21,008 nt of DNA from CAZRZN01 sp964604565 (GTDB taxonomy: Bacteria; Pseudomonadota; Alphaproteobacteria; Rhodobacterales; Rhodobacteraceae), in the NCBI GenBank assembly GCA_964604565.1, contig CAZRZN010000048.1:1-21008 (forward strand), written 5' to 3'. A program made the position numbers and the translations under genes. This document shows, one piece after another, positions 1-7,670 of this stretch (within the stretch, counting starts at the first letter, position 1; every line of letters starts with the position of its first letter). The notes beneath the pieces are model-generated. The model had not been told where the DNA came from and ran no database searches. It was given only the letters and a program-made list of their open reading frames with translations.

Positions 1-160
1 CCCCGGGATATTTGTTGCCCGAAGAAGCCCGTGCGGAGGGTAAAAGATGGGCGCAGTGCGCTCTGACCATTGGCGCGGGAAGACTGGTCCGATTGGTCGG
101 AAAGACGTGAAAATGAAGGTGCGGCGACCTGAAACAACGCCTGCGCGCGGCTGACGCCGT

Positions 161-580
161 TCAGCGGACCACCAGAACCGCCTGTTTGGCATGGCGCACG
201 ACGCGGGCGGCGTTGGGTCCCACGAGATAGTCGCGCAATTCTGGGCGGTGGGCGCCGACAACGATCGCATCGGCGCCGATTTCATTGGCGACACGGATGA
301 TCCGGTCGTAGACGGTGCCCTGTTCCACATGCACATGTGCGTCTGCCTTCAGCACGACATCCAGCCATTTGTGCAGCCCTGTGCGCGTTTCCTCGAGCAT
401 GGTGCGCTGATGGTCACCGCCGAAGGCCACGCCCACCAGCGCAAAGCCCATTTCGGGCACCACGCTGACCACATGGAGGTCCGCGCCGCACATGCGTGCC
501 AGATCGCCGCCATCCTTGGCGACACGCGCGGCGCCCGTTTCGTCGTTCAGATCGACCGCCAACAGGATCTTCTTGTACAT
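161..580 (-). CDS. Universal stress protein (UspA family)
   Basis: 139-aa single-domain Usp protein, expected to be cytoplasmic and probably nucleotide-binding. It starts MYKKILLAVD, with the buried first strand and Asp10 typical of the family, and ends with the usual hydrophobic strand (AVLVVR). The ATP-loop region is VVGAHRPELRDYLVGPNAARV (about residues 107-127). The first glycine (G109) and G121 are present, but the second glycine of the usual G-2x-G-9x-G(S/T) pattern is Arg112, and Pro follows G121 where Ser or Thr is expected. Nucleotide binding is therefore uncertain. The start at 580 has AAGGAG seven bases upstream. The gene lies 20 bp downstream of the TRAP permease and is almost surely co-transcribed with it. 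Usp proteins encoded in TRAP operons are known (TeaD of the ectoine TRAP system regulates uptake), so a role in tuning this transporter is a reasonable inference. Confidence 0.9.
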   Translation of the reverse strand: MYKKILLAVDLNDETGAARVAKDGGDLARMCGADLHVVSVVPEMGFALVGVAFGGDHQRTMLEETRTGLHKWLDVVLKADAHVHVEQGTVYDRIIRVANEIGADAIVVGAHRPELRDYLVGPNAARVVRHAKQAVLVVR

Positions 581-600
581 CTCGGGTCTCCTTGACGGTG

Positions 601-3231
601 TCAGAACGGTGCCTGCGTGGCGCGACGGCGTTGTATCAGCACGATCCCGGCGAGCATCAGGAGGGCAGGGAGGAAGAACAGCTCCTTTGGCAGGCGATCA
701 TTTTCGATCTCGACCCGCGTGATCGCGACCGGGAAGTCGCCGTAAAAGTCATATTCAAGTCCGAGATTCTCGAAATGAGGCGTGCCGGGGAACGGCTCTT
801 CGAGGACAAGCTGCTCCGCGTCCTCGCTGACCAGCAACCCCTGCGCGTCCAGAGCGGCCTCCGGGTCGCCGGGCACGCCCGGCACGACGATCGTGGTCGG
901 CCTGAGTTCTGCCGTGTCGAAATCCGGGCCGGTGATGGTCAACCGCATATCCTGCCCGGCCTCGGCGGTTTCCATCAGCGTCAGTGCTGCGGGACCTTGG
1001 GCGGTGGCGTAGCGTTCGGATACCTGATCCAGGAAGAAGCCCGGGCGGAACAGCATGAAGGCGATCAGCAGCAGGACCGCCGTTTCCCACAGTCGCGACT
1101 TGGCGATGAAATAGCCTTGTGTCGCGGCGGCGAATAGCAACATCGCCGTGAGCGATATGAAGAACACGAGGATCGCCTTGGCAAAGCCCACGTCGATCAA
1201 CAGCAGATCGGTGTTGAAGATGAACAGGAAGGGCAGCAGGGCGGTGCGGATGTCATAGGCAAAGCCCTGAACGCCGGTCTTGATCGGGTCGCCGCGGCTG
1301 ATGGCGGCCGCCGCATAGGCGGCCAGACCCACCGGTGGCGTGTCATCCGCGAGGATCCCGAAGTAGAAGACGAACATATGCACCGCGATCAGCGGCACGA
1401 TCAGCCCGGCCTGCGCCCCGACACTGACGATGACCGGCGCCATCAGCGAAGAGACGACGATGTAATTCGCCGTGGTGGGCAGGCCCATACCGAGGATCAG
1501 CGAGAGCACCGCCACGAGCACCAGAAGGATGATCAGGTTGCCCCCCGATATGACCTCGATCACCGTGCCGATGACCTGATGCGCGCCGGTCAGGCTGATG
1601 GTGCCGACGATGATGCCGGCGGCGCCCGTCGCGACGCCGATCCCGATCATGTTGCGCGCGCCGAGGATCAGGCCGTTGACGAAGTCCTTCCAGCCCTGAA
1701 CCGCGTGTTCCACCGGCAGTTCGCCACGAAACAGCGCCTTGAGCGGCCGATGCGTGAGCGCGATGATGATCATGAAGATCGTCGCCCAGAAGGCGGAAAG
1801 CGCGGGCGAGAGCCGGTCGAGGTTTTCGGTGCGGACCATCAGGTTCCACACGAGGATGAAGATCGGAATGGCGAAATACAGCCCGCCGATCAACGTGGGC
1901 GTCAGACGCGGCGCAACCGGCACACCTTCGCCGTCACTGTCGTCCTTGACCTCCGGGTAGCGGGCGGACAGCGCCACAAGCGCCACGTAGAGGACCGCGA
2001 TCAGACCGACGGCGGCGTAGATCGAATTGCCCATGATCGGGTCCAGTACCATGCGCAGGCCGATCATCAGGAAGGTGCAGATGCCGAGGAAGATGAAGCC
2101 CGACAGAAACAGGATCAGGATCATCAGCACGCCGATGCGCCTGCCCGGTTTTTCCAGACCTTTAAGCCCCATCTTCAGGCTTTCGAGGTGCACGATGTAG
2201 AGCAGCGCGATATAGCTGATGACCGCCGGCAGAAAGGCGTGTTTCACCACGTCGATGTAGGGAATGTTGACATATTCCACCATGAGGAAGGCGGCGGCGC
2301 CCATCACGGGCGGTGTCAGCTGGCCGTTGGTGGAGGAGGCAACCTCGACCGCGCCGGCCTTTTCCGCGGGAAAGCCGATGCGCTTCATCAGCGGGATGGT
2401 GAAGGTGCCGGTGGTGACCGTGTTCGCGATGGACGACCCGGAGATCATGCCGGTCATCATGGACGACAGGACGGATGCCTTCGCCGGGCCGCCGCGCAGC
2501 GCGCCCAGCAATGAAATGGCCACCTGGATGAACCAGTTGCCGCCGCCCGCGCGATCCAGCAACGCGCCGAACAGGACGAACAGGAAGATCATCGAGGTCG
2601 AGACGCCAAGCGCCACGCCAAAGACCCCTTCGGTCTGCATCCAGTAATGCCCCAGTGCCTTCGACAGTGAGGAGCCACCGTAGTTCGTGATGTTGCGCGC
2701 CCATTCCGAATAGCCGCCGAAGAAGGCGAAGAGGATGAAACAGGTGGCGATGATCACCAGCGGCAGGCCAAGCGAGCGGTAGACCGAAATCATCAGGACG
2801 CTCATGCCGATGCAGGACATGACGATGTCCGATGTGCTCCAGAGACCGGGACGGTCGCCGATCTGAAAGCGGAAGACCACAAGGTAAAGACAGGCGGACA
2901 CGCCCAGCACCATCAGCGCCCAGTCATACAGGGGGATGCGGTCGCGCGGCGCGCTTTTGGTCAGCGGAAAAGCCATGGTGGCCAGCGCGATGGCAAAGGC
3001 GAGGTGAACGAACCGGGCCTGCGCCACGATATTGGCGAAGATGTTCATTCCTGTTGCCTGTGCAATCATGCCGGGGATGCGGGACGCGATATACAGCTGA
3101 AAGATCGACCAGACGATGCAGGTGCCGATGATCAGTTGCGCCTGCCATCTGGCGGACGGATTGCGCGCACCGGTGTCGGCCTCGGCAACCATGTCATCGG
3201 CGCTGTTCGTCTTTGCCTGTGTCTTGGCCAT
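601..3231 (-). CDS. TRAP transporter fused permease (4TM/12TM, TAXI type) with C-terminal DUF3394-like domain
   Basis: 876-aa inner-membrane protein fusing the small (DctQ-like) and large (DctM-like) subunits of a TRAP carrier, as is usual for TAXI-type systems. It imports an unknown, probably organic acid, substrate by ion symport after delivery by the periplasmic protein encoded at 3470-4429. Many hydrophobic segments run through about residues 30-700. Conserved DctM stretches are visible, such as MISGSSIANTVTTGTFTIPLM and GMGLPTTANYIV. After about residue 700 comes a tail with FRPGFFLD, a periplasmic-looking acidic stretch and a last membrane helix, matching the DUF3394 extension seen in this subfamily. 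I chose ATG at 3231, preceded by AGGGGGACAGA, over an in-frame GTG at 3261 that lacks a clear ribosome site. The Usp gene follows by 20 bp. Confidence 0.93.
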   Translation of the reverse strand: MAKTQAKTNSADDMVAEADTGARNPSARWQAQLIIGTCIVWSIFQLYIASRIPGMIAQATGMNIFANIVAQARFVHLAFAIALATMAFPLTKSAPRDRIPLYDWALMVLGVSACLYLVVFRFQIGDRPGLWSTSDIVMSCIGMSVLMISVYRSLGLPLVIIATCFILFAFFGGYSEWARNITNYGGSSLSKALGHYWMQTEGVFGVALGVSTSMIFLFVLFGALLDRAGGGNWFIQVAISLLGALRGGPAKASVLSSMMTGMISGSSIANTVTTGTFTIPLMKRIGFPAEKAGAVEVASSTNGQLTPPVMGAAAFLMVEYVNIPYIDVVKHAFLPAVISYIALLYIVHLESLKMGLKGLEKPGRRIGVLMILILFLSGFIFLGICTFLMIGLRMVLDPIMGNSIYAAVGLIAVLYVALVALSARYPEVKDDSDGEGVPVAPRLTPTLIGGLYFAIPIFILVWNLMVRTENLDRLSPALSAFWATIFMIIIALTHRPLKALFRGELPVEHAVQGWKDFVNGLILGARNMIGIGVATGAAGIIVGTISLTGAHQVIGTVIEVISGGNLIILLVLVAVLSLILGMGLPTTANYIVVSSLMAPVIVSVGAQAGLIVPLIAVHMFVFYFGILADDTPPVGLAAYAAAAISRGDPIKTGVQGFAYDIRTALLPFLFIFNTDLLLIDVGFAKAILVFFISLTAMLLFAAATQGYFIAKSRLWETAVLLLIAFMLFRPGFFLDQVSERYATAQGPAALTLMETAEAGQDMRLTITGPDFDTAELRPTTIVVPGVPGDPEAALDAQGLLVSEDAEQLVLEEPFPGTPHFENLGLEYDFYGDFPVAITRVEIENDRLPKELFFLPALLMLAGIVLIQRRRATQAPF

Positions 3232-3425
3232 TCTGTCCCCCTGTCGGTTCTGCGTTGGCACGGCTTTTCAGATGGCCCTGCAATGGTCTGTGAAGACATT
3301 CATTGATGGCGAGGGGCCATGCCGGACCATCGCCTGTCCCGCCGTGGAGTCGCCCTATGTCATAAAGGAACCCTGCGCGCGGACGCGTCATGACGATCTG
3401 TTGCAATGTTTGCAGATCGGGGACG

Positions 3426-3454
3426 AAAAACGGCGGCGGGATATCCCGCCGCCG
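3426..3454 (-). terminator. Rho-independent terminator/attenuator between TAXI binding protein and permease
   Basis: A perfect 24-base palindrome-type hairpin (CGGCGGCGGGAT and its complement, 3431-3454) is followed in the minus direction by five T (3430-3426). It starts 16 bp after the stop of the binding-protein gene and lies about 195 bp before the permease start. Partial termination here would leave more binding-protein mRNA than permease mRNA. No clear separate promoter for the permease was seen in 3232-3425. Confidence 0.85.
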
Positions 3455-3469
3455 CATGGTCCGGGTGGA

Positions 3470-4429
3470 TCACTCCATCAGGCCCAGTTCCGTGTAGGCC
3501 CTCTCGGCGCCGGGGTGCAACGGCGCGCTGAGGCCGTCCTGCACCATTTCCTCGGGATCCAGATTGGAGAATGCCGGGTGCAACTGGCGGAAGTCGTCAA
3601 TGTTTTCCATGACCGCCTTGGCCACGACATAAACGGTTTCCTCGGGGATTTCCTCGCGGGTCACGAAGGTCGCGCCGACACCGAAGGTGGTGGTCGGCTC
3701 GTCATTGCCCGCATACATCCCGCCCGGGATGGTCGCCACGCGGTAGAAGGGGTTTTCGGCGACGAGGTTGTCGATCGGCTCGCCGACCACGTCAACCAGT
3801 GTCACGTCACAGGTCGTGGTCGCTTCCTGAATGGCGGCCGCCGGGTGACCCACGGTGTAGATCATCGCGTCGATATTGCCATCGCAGAGCTGCTGCGACA
3901 TCTCCGAACCCTTGTATTCGGTCGCGAGGGCAAAGTCGCCCATCTCAAGCCCGAAGGCCTCCATCACCACTTCCATTGTGGAGCGCTGCCCGGACCCGGG
4001 GTTGCCGACGTTCACGCGCTTGCCGGCCAGTTCCTCGAAGCTTTCGATGCCGCTGTCACCGCGCACCAGCAGGGTGAATGGCTCCGGGTGGACGGAGAAG
4101 ACCGCCCGGATTTCCGGAAACGGGTTGTCCGCAAAACTCGAAGTGCCGTTATAGGCGTGATACTGCCAGTCGGATTGCGCGACGCCGAATTCCAGCTCGC
4201 CAGCCTTGATCGTGTTGATGTTGTAGACGGACCCGCCGGTGGATTCCACGGCACAGCGGATGCCATGCTCCTTGCGATCCCGGTTCACGAGGCGGCAGAT
4301 AGCGCCACCTGTGGGGTAGTAAACGCCGGTGACGCCACCGGTTCCGATAGAGATGAATTCCTGGGCGCTTGCAGCACTGCCAAGCGCCATGCCAGCTACT
4401 GCGGCGGCACCTAGAAAGATACGTTTCAT
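3470..4429 (-). CDS. TAXI family TRAP transporter solute-binding protein
   Basis: 319-aa periplasmic binding protein of the TAXI family. A Sec signal peptide covers about residues 1-22 (MKRIFLGAAAVAGMALGSAASA, cleavage after ASA), followed by the family hallmark IGTGGVTGVYYPTGGAICRLVN. Further TAXI features are ESTGGSVYNI, FGVAQSDW, and RVNVGNPGSGQRSTMEVV near the middle. It captures the substrate and passes it to the fused permease downstream. The ATG at 4429 has GGGAG eight bases upstream and begins exactly at the signal peptide, so it is preferred to the in-frame start at 4465. The substrate cannot be read from sequence; characterised or predicted TAXI systems mostly take dicarboxylates or amino-acid-like acids. 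It is transcribed divergently from the aminotransferase at 4547. Confidence 0.94.
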   Translation of the reverse strand: MKRIFLGAAAVAGMALGSAASAQEFISIGTGGVTGVYYPTGGAICRLVNRDRKEHGIRCAVESTGGSVYNINTIKAGELEFGVAQSDWQYHAYNGTSSFADNPFPEIRAVFSVHPEPFTLLVRGDSGIESFEELAGKRVNVGNPGSGQRSTMEVVMEAFGLEMGDFALATEYKGSEMSQQLCDGNIDAMIYTVGHPAAAIQEATTTCDVTLVDVVGEPIDNLVAENPFYRVATIPGGMYAGNDEPTTTFGVGATFVTREEIPEETVYVVAKAVMENIDDFRQLHPAFSNLDPEEMVQDGLSAPLHPGAERAYTELGLME

Positions 4430-4484
4430 AGGTTTGCTCCCTGTTTTTGCTTGTCGAGACTTCACGAGTCAGCATTGAGAGTAA

Positions 4485-4499
4485 AACGCGGAACGCGTT
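4485..4499. promoter_or_regulatory. Candidate operator dyad in TAXI/aminotransferase divergent promoter region
   Basis: AACGCG-GAA-CGCGTT is a perfect 6+6 inverted repeat with a 3-base spacer, between two divergent genes (starts at 4429 and 4547). A smaller dyad, ACCA-AG-TGGT, lies at 4508-4517. A TATAAC-like box on the minus strand abuts the larger dyad. This is a plausible site for a regulator controlling one or both genes, but no regulator gene is in the window. Confidence 0.35.
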
Positions 4500-4546
4500 A
4501 TATGGCAACCAAGTGGTAAATTTCCCTTAGGTAAGAGAAGCTTGAT

Positions 4547-5869
4547 ATGTCGCATGTCTTTGCCCGCAGTTCTGTCGCGCACCCGCCCGAAGTGTCTCAT
4601 GGCGAAGGGATTTATCTGTATGACCGCGCCGGCAAGGCTTATCTCGACGGCTCTGGTGGGGCGGCCGTGTCCTGTTTGGGTCATGGCGATCCGCATGTTG
4701 CAGAGGCGATTCGCTTGCAACTTGAGCAGGTGGCATTCGCGCATACCGGTTTTTTCACATCAGCCCCGGCAGAGTCGCTGGCGACACGGCTGGCCGAACA
4801 CGCGCCCGGTGATCTGAATCGGGTCTACTTCGTCTCCGGCGGGTCCGAGGCGATGGAGGCGGCCTTGAAACTCGCGCGGCAGTATTTCCTTGAACGCGGC
4901 GAAGAGGGGCGCAGCCGCATCATCGCGCGGCGCCAAAGCTATCACGGCAATACCCTCGGCGCGCTGGCGACAGGCGGCAACGCGTGGCGGCGGGCGCCTT
5001 TTGCGCCGCTGCTCATGGACGTGAGCCATGTGGCGCCCTGTTATGCCTATCGCGGGCAGACCGACGGCGAGAGCGAGGCCGCCTATTGCGACCGCCTGAT
5101 CGCAGAGATCGAGGCCGAGATCGAGGCGCAGGGACCAGAGCAGGTCATGGCCTTTGTGGCCGAACCGGTGGTCGGGGCGACGCTGGGCGCCGTGCCGCCG
5201 GTGGCGGGCTATTTCCGCCGCATCCGCGAGATCTGCGACCGGCACGGCATCCTGTTGATCCTGGACGAGGTCATGTGCGGCATGGGCCGCACGGGCACGC
5301 TGTTCGCCTGCGAACAGGACGGTGTGGCCCCGGATATCCTCTGCGTGGCAAAGGGGCTTGGCGCGGGCTATCAGCCGATCGGCGCAATGCTGTGTTCCGA
5401 GGGCATCCACGACACCATCCGTGACGGCAGCGGGTTCTTTCAGCATGGGCATACCTATCTGGGCCATCCGGTGGCCTGCGCGGCGGCGGGTGCGGTGCTG
5501 GACCGGATCGTCGGCGATGACCTGCTGGGGCGGGTCGCGCCGATGGGGCAGGTGTTGCGGGACATGCTGCAAGCGCGGTTCGGCCAGCACCCGCATGTGG
5601 GGGACATCCGTGGCCGGGGGCTGTTTCTCGGGCTGGAACTGGTGGATGACCGCGCGACCAAGGCGGCGCCGGATCCGGACCGCAAACTGCCCGCAAGGAT
5701 CAAGGCCGCAGCCTTTGACGCGGGTTTGATCTGCTATCCGGGGGGCGGGACCATCGATGGCAAGCATGGCGCGCATGTGCTTCTGGCGCCGCCCTTCATC
5801 CTGACCGAAGATCAGGCAGAGGAATTGGTGGATAAACTGGCGCGCGCCTTTTCAACCGTCGGGCTGTAG
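4547..5869 (+). CDS. PLP-dependent class III aminotransferase
   Basis: 440-aa cytoplasmic aminotransferase of the omega-transaminase type, moving an amino group between an amine or amino acid and a keto acid with pyridoxal phosphate. The visible family motifs are SGGSEAMEAALKLAR (about 97-111, phosphate binding), SYHG at 131-134, ILDEV with Asp240 that pairs with the cofactor pyridine nitrogen, and VAKGLGAGY with the Schiff-base Lys269. Length is normal for the family. The start MSHVFARS is the family-typical beginning; the ribosome site is weak (AGAGAAG eight bases upstream). The gene diverges from the TAXI TRAP operon with only 117 bp between start codons, so a shared regulator and a shared substrate, such as an amino acid or amine imported by the TRAP system, are plausible. 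Substrate specificity cannot be assigned. Confidence 0.94.
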   Translation: MSHVFARSSVAHPPEVSHGEGIYLYDRAGKAYLDGSGGAAVSCLGHGDPHVAEAIRLQLEQVAFAHTGFFTSAPAESLATRLAEHAPGDLNRVYFVSGGSEAMEAALKLARQYFLERGEEGRSRIIARRQSYHGNTLGALATGGNAWRRAPFAPLLMDVSHVAPCYAYRGQTDGESEAAYCDRLIAEIEAEIEAQGPEQVMAFVAEPVVGATLGAVPPVAGYFRRIREICDRHGILLILDEVMCGMGRTGTLFACEQDGVAPDILCVAKGLGAGYQPIGAMLCSEGIHDTIRDGSGFFQHGHTYLGHPVACAAAGAVLDRIVGDDLLGRVAPMGQVLRDMLQARFGQHPHVGDIRGRGLFLGLELVDDRATKAAPDPDRKLPARIKAAAFDAGLICYPGGGTIDGKHGAHVLLAPPFILTEDQAEELVDKLARAFSTVGL

Positions 5870-5896
5870 GCGCGGGCGTGTGCTCTTTGGTGGACG

Positions 5897-5924
5897 GCGC
5901 GGGCCCTGACGGCAGGGGCCGCGC
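5897..5924. terminator. Hairpin between converging genes (candidate bidirectional terminator)
   Basis: GCGCGGGCCCTG (5897-5908) pairs with CAGGGGCCGCGC (5913-5924), 11 of 12 positions, around an ACGG loop. It sits between the aminotransferase stop (5869) and the stop of the minus-strand gene ending at 5924. There is no T tract on either side, so termination is likely weak or Rho-assisted. Confidence 0.5.
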
Positions 5925-6613
5925 TAGGCCGCCCAGGCAAAAGCCTGCGCCAGCACCTTTCGGCCATTTTGGGCGACCACCGGTCCATGCGCCATCACGA
6001 TCCTGTCCACCGGCCAGAGCTGGACCCGCGACAGGGCGCTGCGCAGTGCGGTCCGATCCCGAAACGCCAGCCGATACTTGCGCGGGACCGCGGGCGTGTG
6101 ATCCGTGATCCGGTCGATCCGCGCAACGACCCTACGCCATCCGCTGAACCAGTCCCGCGGCAACTGCTGAAGCAGATCGGCAAAGATCACTGTGCCGCTT
6201 GGTTTGTGAAAGAACACTGCCTCTGTGGTGATCAGGTTCCCTTCGAAAACCACCTGCTCGAACTGGTCTTCCCAGAGCTCCGGCGGCTCCGCGCCCAGGG
6301 TTTCGTCCACGGCGACGAAGGGGCAATCGCGCTGAACACCCGCGACAGCCTGAACATGGGCGGAGGGAAAGGCCGCGGACCAAGCCGGAAGATAAGTGTT
6401 CTGAAGATCGTTCGGTGCAACCAGATGGCGAACGGGGCCAAGCGCGGCAATCTCCCCCCGTAGCGGGTCGGTGAGGCGAATGGGCGAATGCACCCAAAGG
6501 CCACCGCTGGGCAGACGGGCAATGCACATGCGCATTGGCAGCGTCAAACCGTTTTGATCGTTCACCGGTGGACCTTCGACGGTCCAGAGATTTTCGCCCA
6601 CAGAAACAAGCAT
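5924..6613 (-). CDS. DUF4336-like protein (metallo-hydrolase-related, catalytic histidines apparently lost)
   Basis: 229-aa protein resembling the DUF4336 family, distantly related to metallo-beta-lactamase-fold enzymes. The N-terminus (LVSVGENLWTVEGP) and the LPSGGLWVHSPIRLTD strand pair fit that fold, and VRHLVAPNDLQNTYLPAW lies where an HxHxDH metal motif would be. Here it contains no histidine after the initial H, so a normal dinuclear zinc site is doubtful. A later ADLL segment and VMAHGPVV near the C-terminus retain one possible ligand each. The start at 6613 has a GGGGGTG site six bases upstream. It appears to be monocistronic and converges on the aminotransferase. The function is unknown, and no partner is evident nearby. 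Confidence 0.7.
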   Translation of the reverse strand: MLVSVGENLWTVEGPPVNDQNGLTLPMRMCIARLPSGGLWVHSPIRLTDPLRGEIAALGPVRHLVAPNDLQNTYLPAWSAAFPSAHVQAVAGVQRDCPFVAVDETLGAEPPELWEDQFEQVVFEGNLITTEAVFFHKPSGTVIFADLLQQLPRDWFSGWRRVVARIDRITDHTPAVPRKYRLAFRDRTALRSALSRVQLWPVDRIVMAHGPVVAQNGRKVLAQAFAWAA

Positions 6614-6847
6614 GGTTCACCCCCGTGCTCACCCAACGGACGGCGCCGCGGGAATGCCCTCACCCGTCAAACATCTTATGCGTGTGCCGTGGGTGCGGCA
6701 AGCCGCCCGCGTCCGGATAGGCCGGTCTCCGCTCAGGCAGGACATCTCTGGGCCGGAAAGCGCGTGGCCGGATGCGGGCGGGAAAGGACCGCTGCACGAC
6801 CTCGATCCCGGAGGATGGCACCGGCCGTATGATCCTCAAAGGACGCA

Positions 6848-6873
6848 GGCCCGCCCCGGCGAAGGGACGGGCC
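6848..6873 (-). terminator. Hairpin downstream of the sugar ABC operon
   Basis: On the minus-strand transcript, ten consecutive pairs (one G-U) form between 6873-6864 and 6857-6848 around a UUCGCC loop, starting 24 bp after the ATPase stop codon. No T run follows, so it is a probable 3'-end stabilising or termination hairpin and not a textbook intrinsic terminator. The rest of 6614-6896 shows no gene. Confidence 0.5.
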
Positions 6874-6896
6874 CGGATCAGCAGAACGGACGCCGG

Positions 6897-7667
6897 TCAA
6901 ATGGCGGCCAGTTCGCCCTCAAGGTCCTTCATCTCGGCCCCGCCGGCCATAAGGCGGCGGATTTCGTCATGGCCCAGCTCGCCGTTCTTGCCGCCGCCGA
7001 TCACCTGCCCCAACGCGAGAAAGGTGTAGCGGTCCGCGACAAGCTGCGAGTGGATCTCGTTATGGGTGATGAAGATGATGGCAATGTCGCCGCGCTTGCG
7101 CACGCGCTTGATCGTCTTGAGCACTTCCATCTGCTGTTTCTGCCCCAGCGCCGAGGTCGGCTCATCTAGGATCAGCACCTTGGCGCCAAAGTAGATGGCG
7201 CGCGCGATGGCAAGTGTCTGCCGCTGGCCGCCCGACATGGTGCCCACCGCCTGCGTCGGGTCGGAGAAATCGATCCCGATCTTCAGCATCTCGTCATGGG
7301 CGATCCTGTCCATCTCGTCCATCTTCATCATGCCGAGCGGGCCCTTGATCTCCCGCCCCATGAAGAAGTTGCGCGTGACGCTCATCAACTGGTTGAGCGC
7401 CAGATCCTGATAGACCGTTCCGATCCCCGCATCCGAGGCATCGCGCGGCGAGCGGAAGGTCTTCGGCTTGCCCTCGATGTAAAGCTGGCCGGAGGTAGGT
7501 TGGTGGACCCCGGCCAGGGTCTTGATCAGGGTCGATTTGCCCGCCCCGTTGTCGCCCAGAAGGGCCAGCACCTCACCCGGATAGATTTCCAGGTTGACGC
7601 CGTTGAGCGCGGTGAAAGGGCCGAATTTCTTGACCAGATTTTCGGCGCGCAGATACGGTTCCGCCAT
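6897..7667 (-). CDS. Sugar-type ABC transporter ATP-binding protein (single NBD)
   Basis: 256-aa ATPase that powers the permease encoded at 7671-8783. Walker A GDNGAGKST is at residues 38-46, the Q-loop Gln at 87, signature MSGGQRQ at 144-150, Walker B VLILDEP at 164-170, and the H-loop in IIFITHN. It has one nucleotide-binding domain, as in FrcA-type fructose/sugar systems, unlike the two-domain RbsA/XylG proteins. The motif GDNGAGKST and the partner permease type place it in the carbohydrate uptake group (CUT2). The start lies 3 bp after the permease stop, with GGGAGGG upstream, so the two are translationally close. It is the last gene of the operon and is followed by a hairpin. Confidence 0.93.
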   Translation of the reverse strand: MAEPYLRAENLVKKFGPFTALNGVNLEIYPGEVLALLGDNGAGKSTLIKTLAGVHQPTSGQLYIEGKPKTFRSPRDASDAGIGTVYQDLALNQLMSVTRNFFMGREIKGPLGMMKMDEMDRIAHDEMLKIGIDFSDPTQAVGTMSGGQRQTLAIARAIYFGAKVLILDEPTSALGQKQQMEVLKTIKRVRKRGDIAIIFITHNEIHSQLVADRYTFLALGQVIGGGKNGELGHDEIRRLMAGGAEMKDLEGELAAI

Positions 7668-7670
7668 GGT

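Noticed and set aside
1..160. Left-edge sequence before the Usp gene end
   Set aside because: No open frame with a ribosome site, no convincing hairpin with T tract on the minus strand; only a short CCGA/TCGG repeat, which is not significant.
6811..6837. GAGGAT/ATCCTC inverted repeat with a 15-base loop between the DUF4336 and ATPase genes
   Set aside because: Six-base arms with a long loop are expected by chance; the stronger hairpin at 6848-6873 already explains the operon end.
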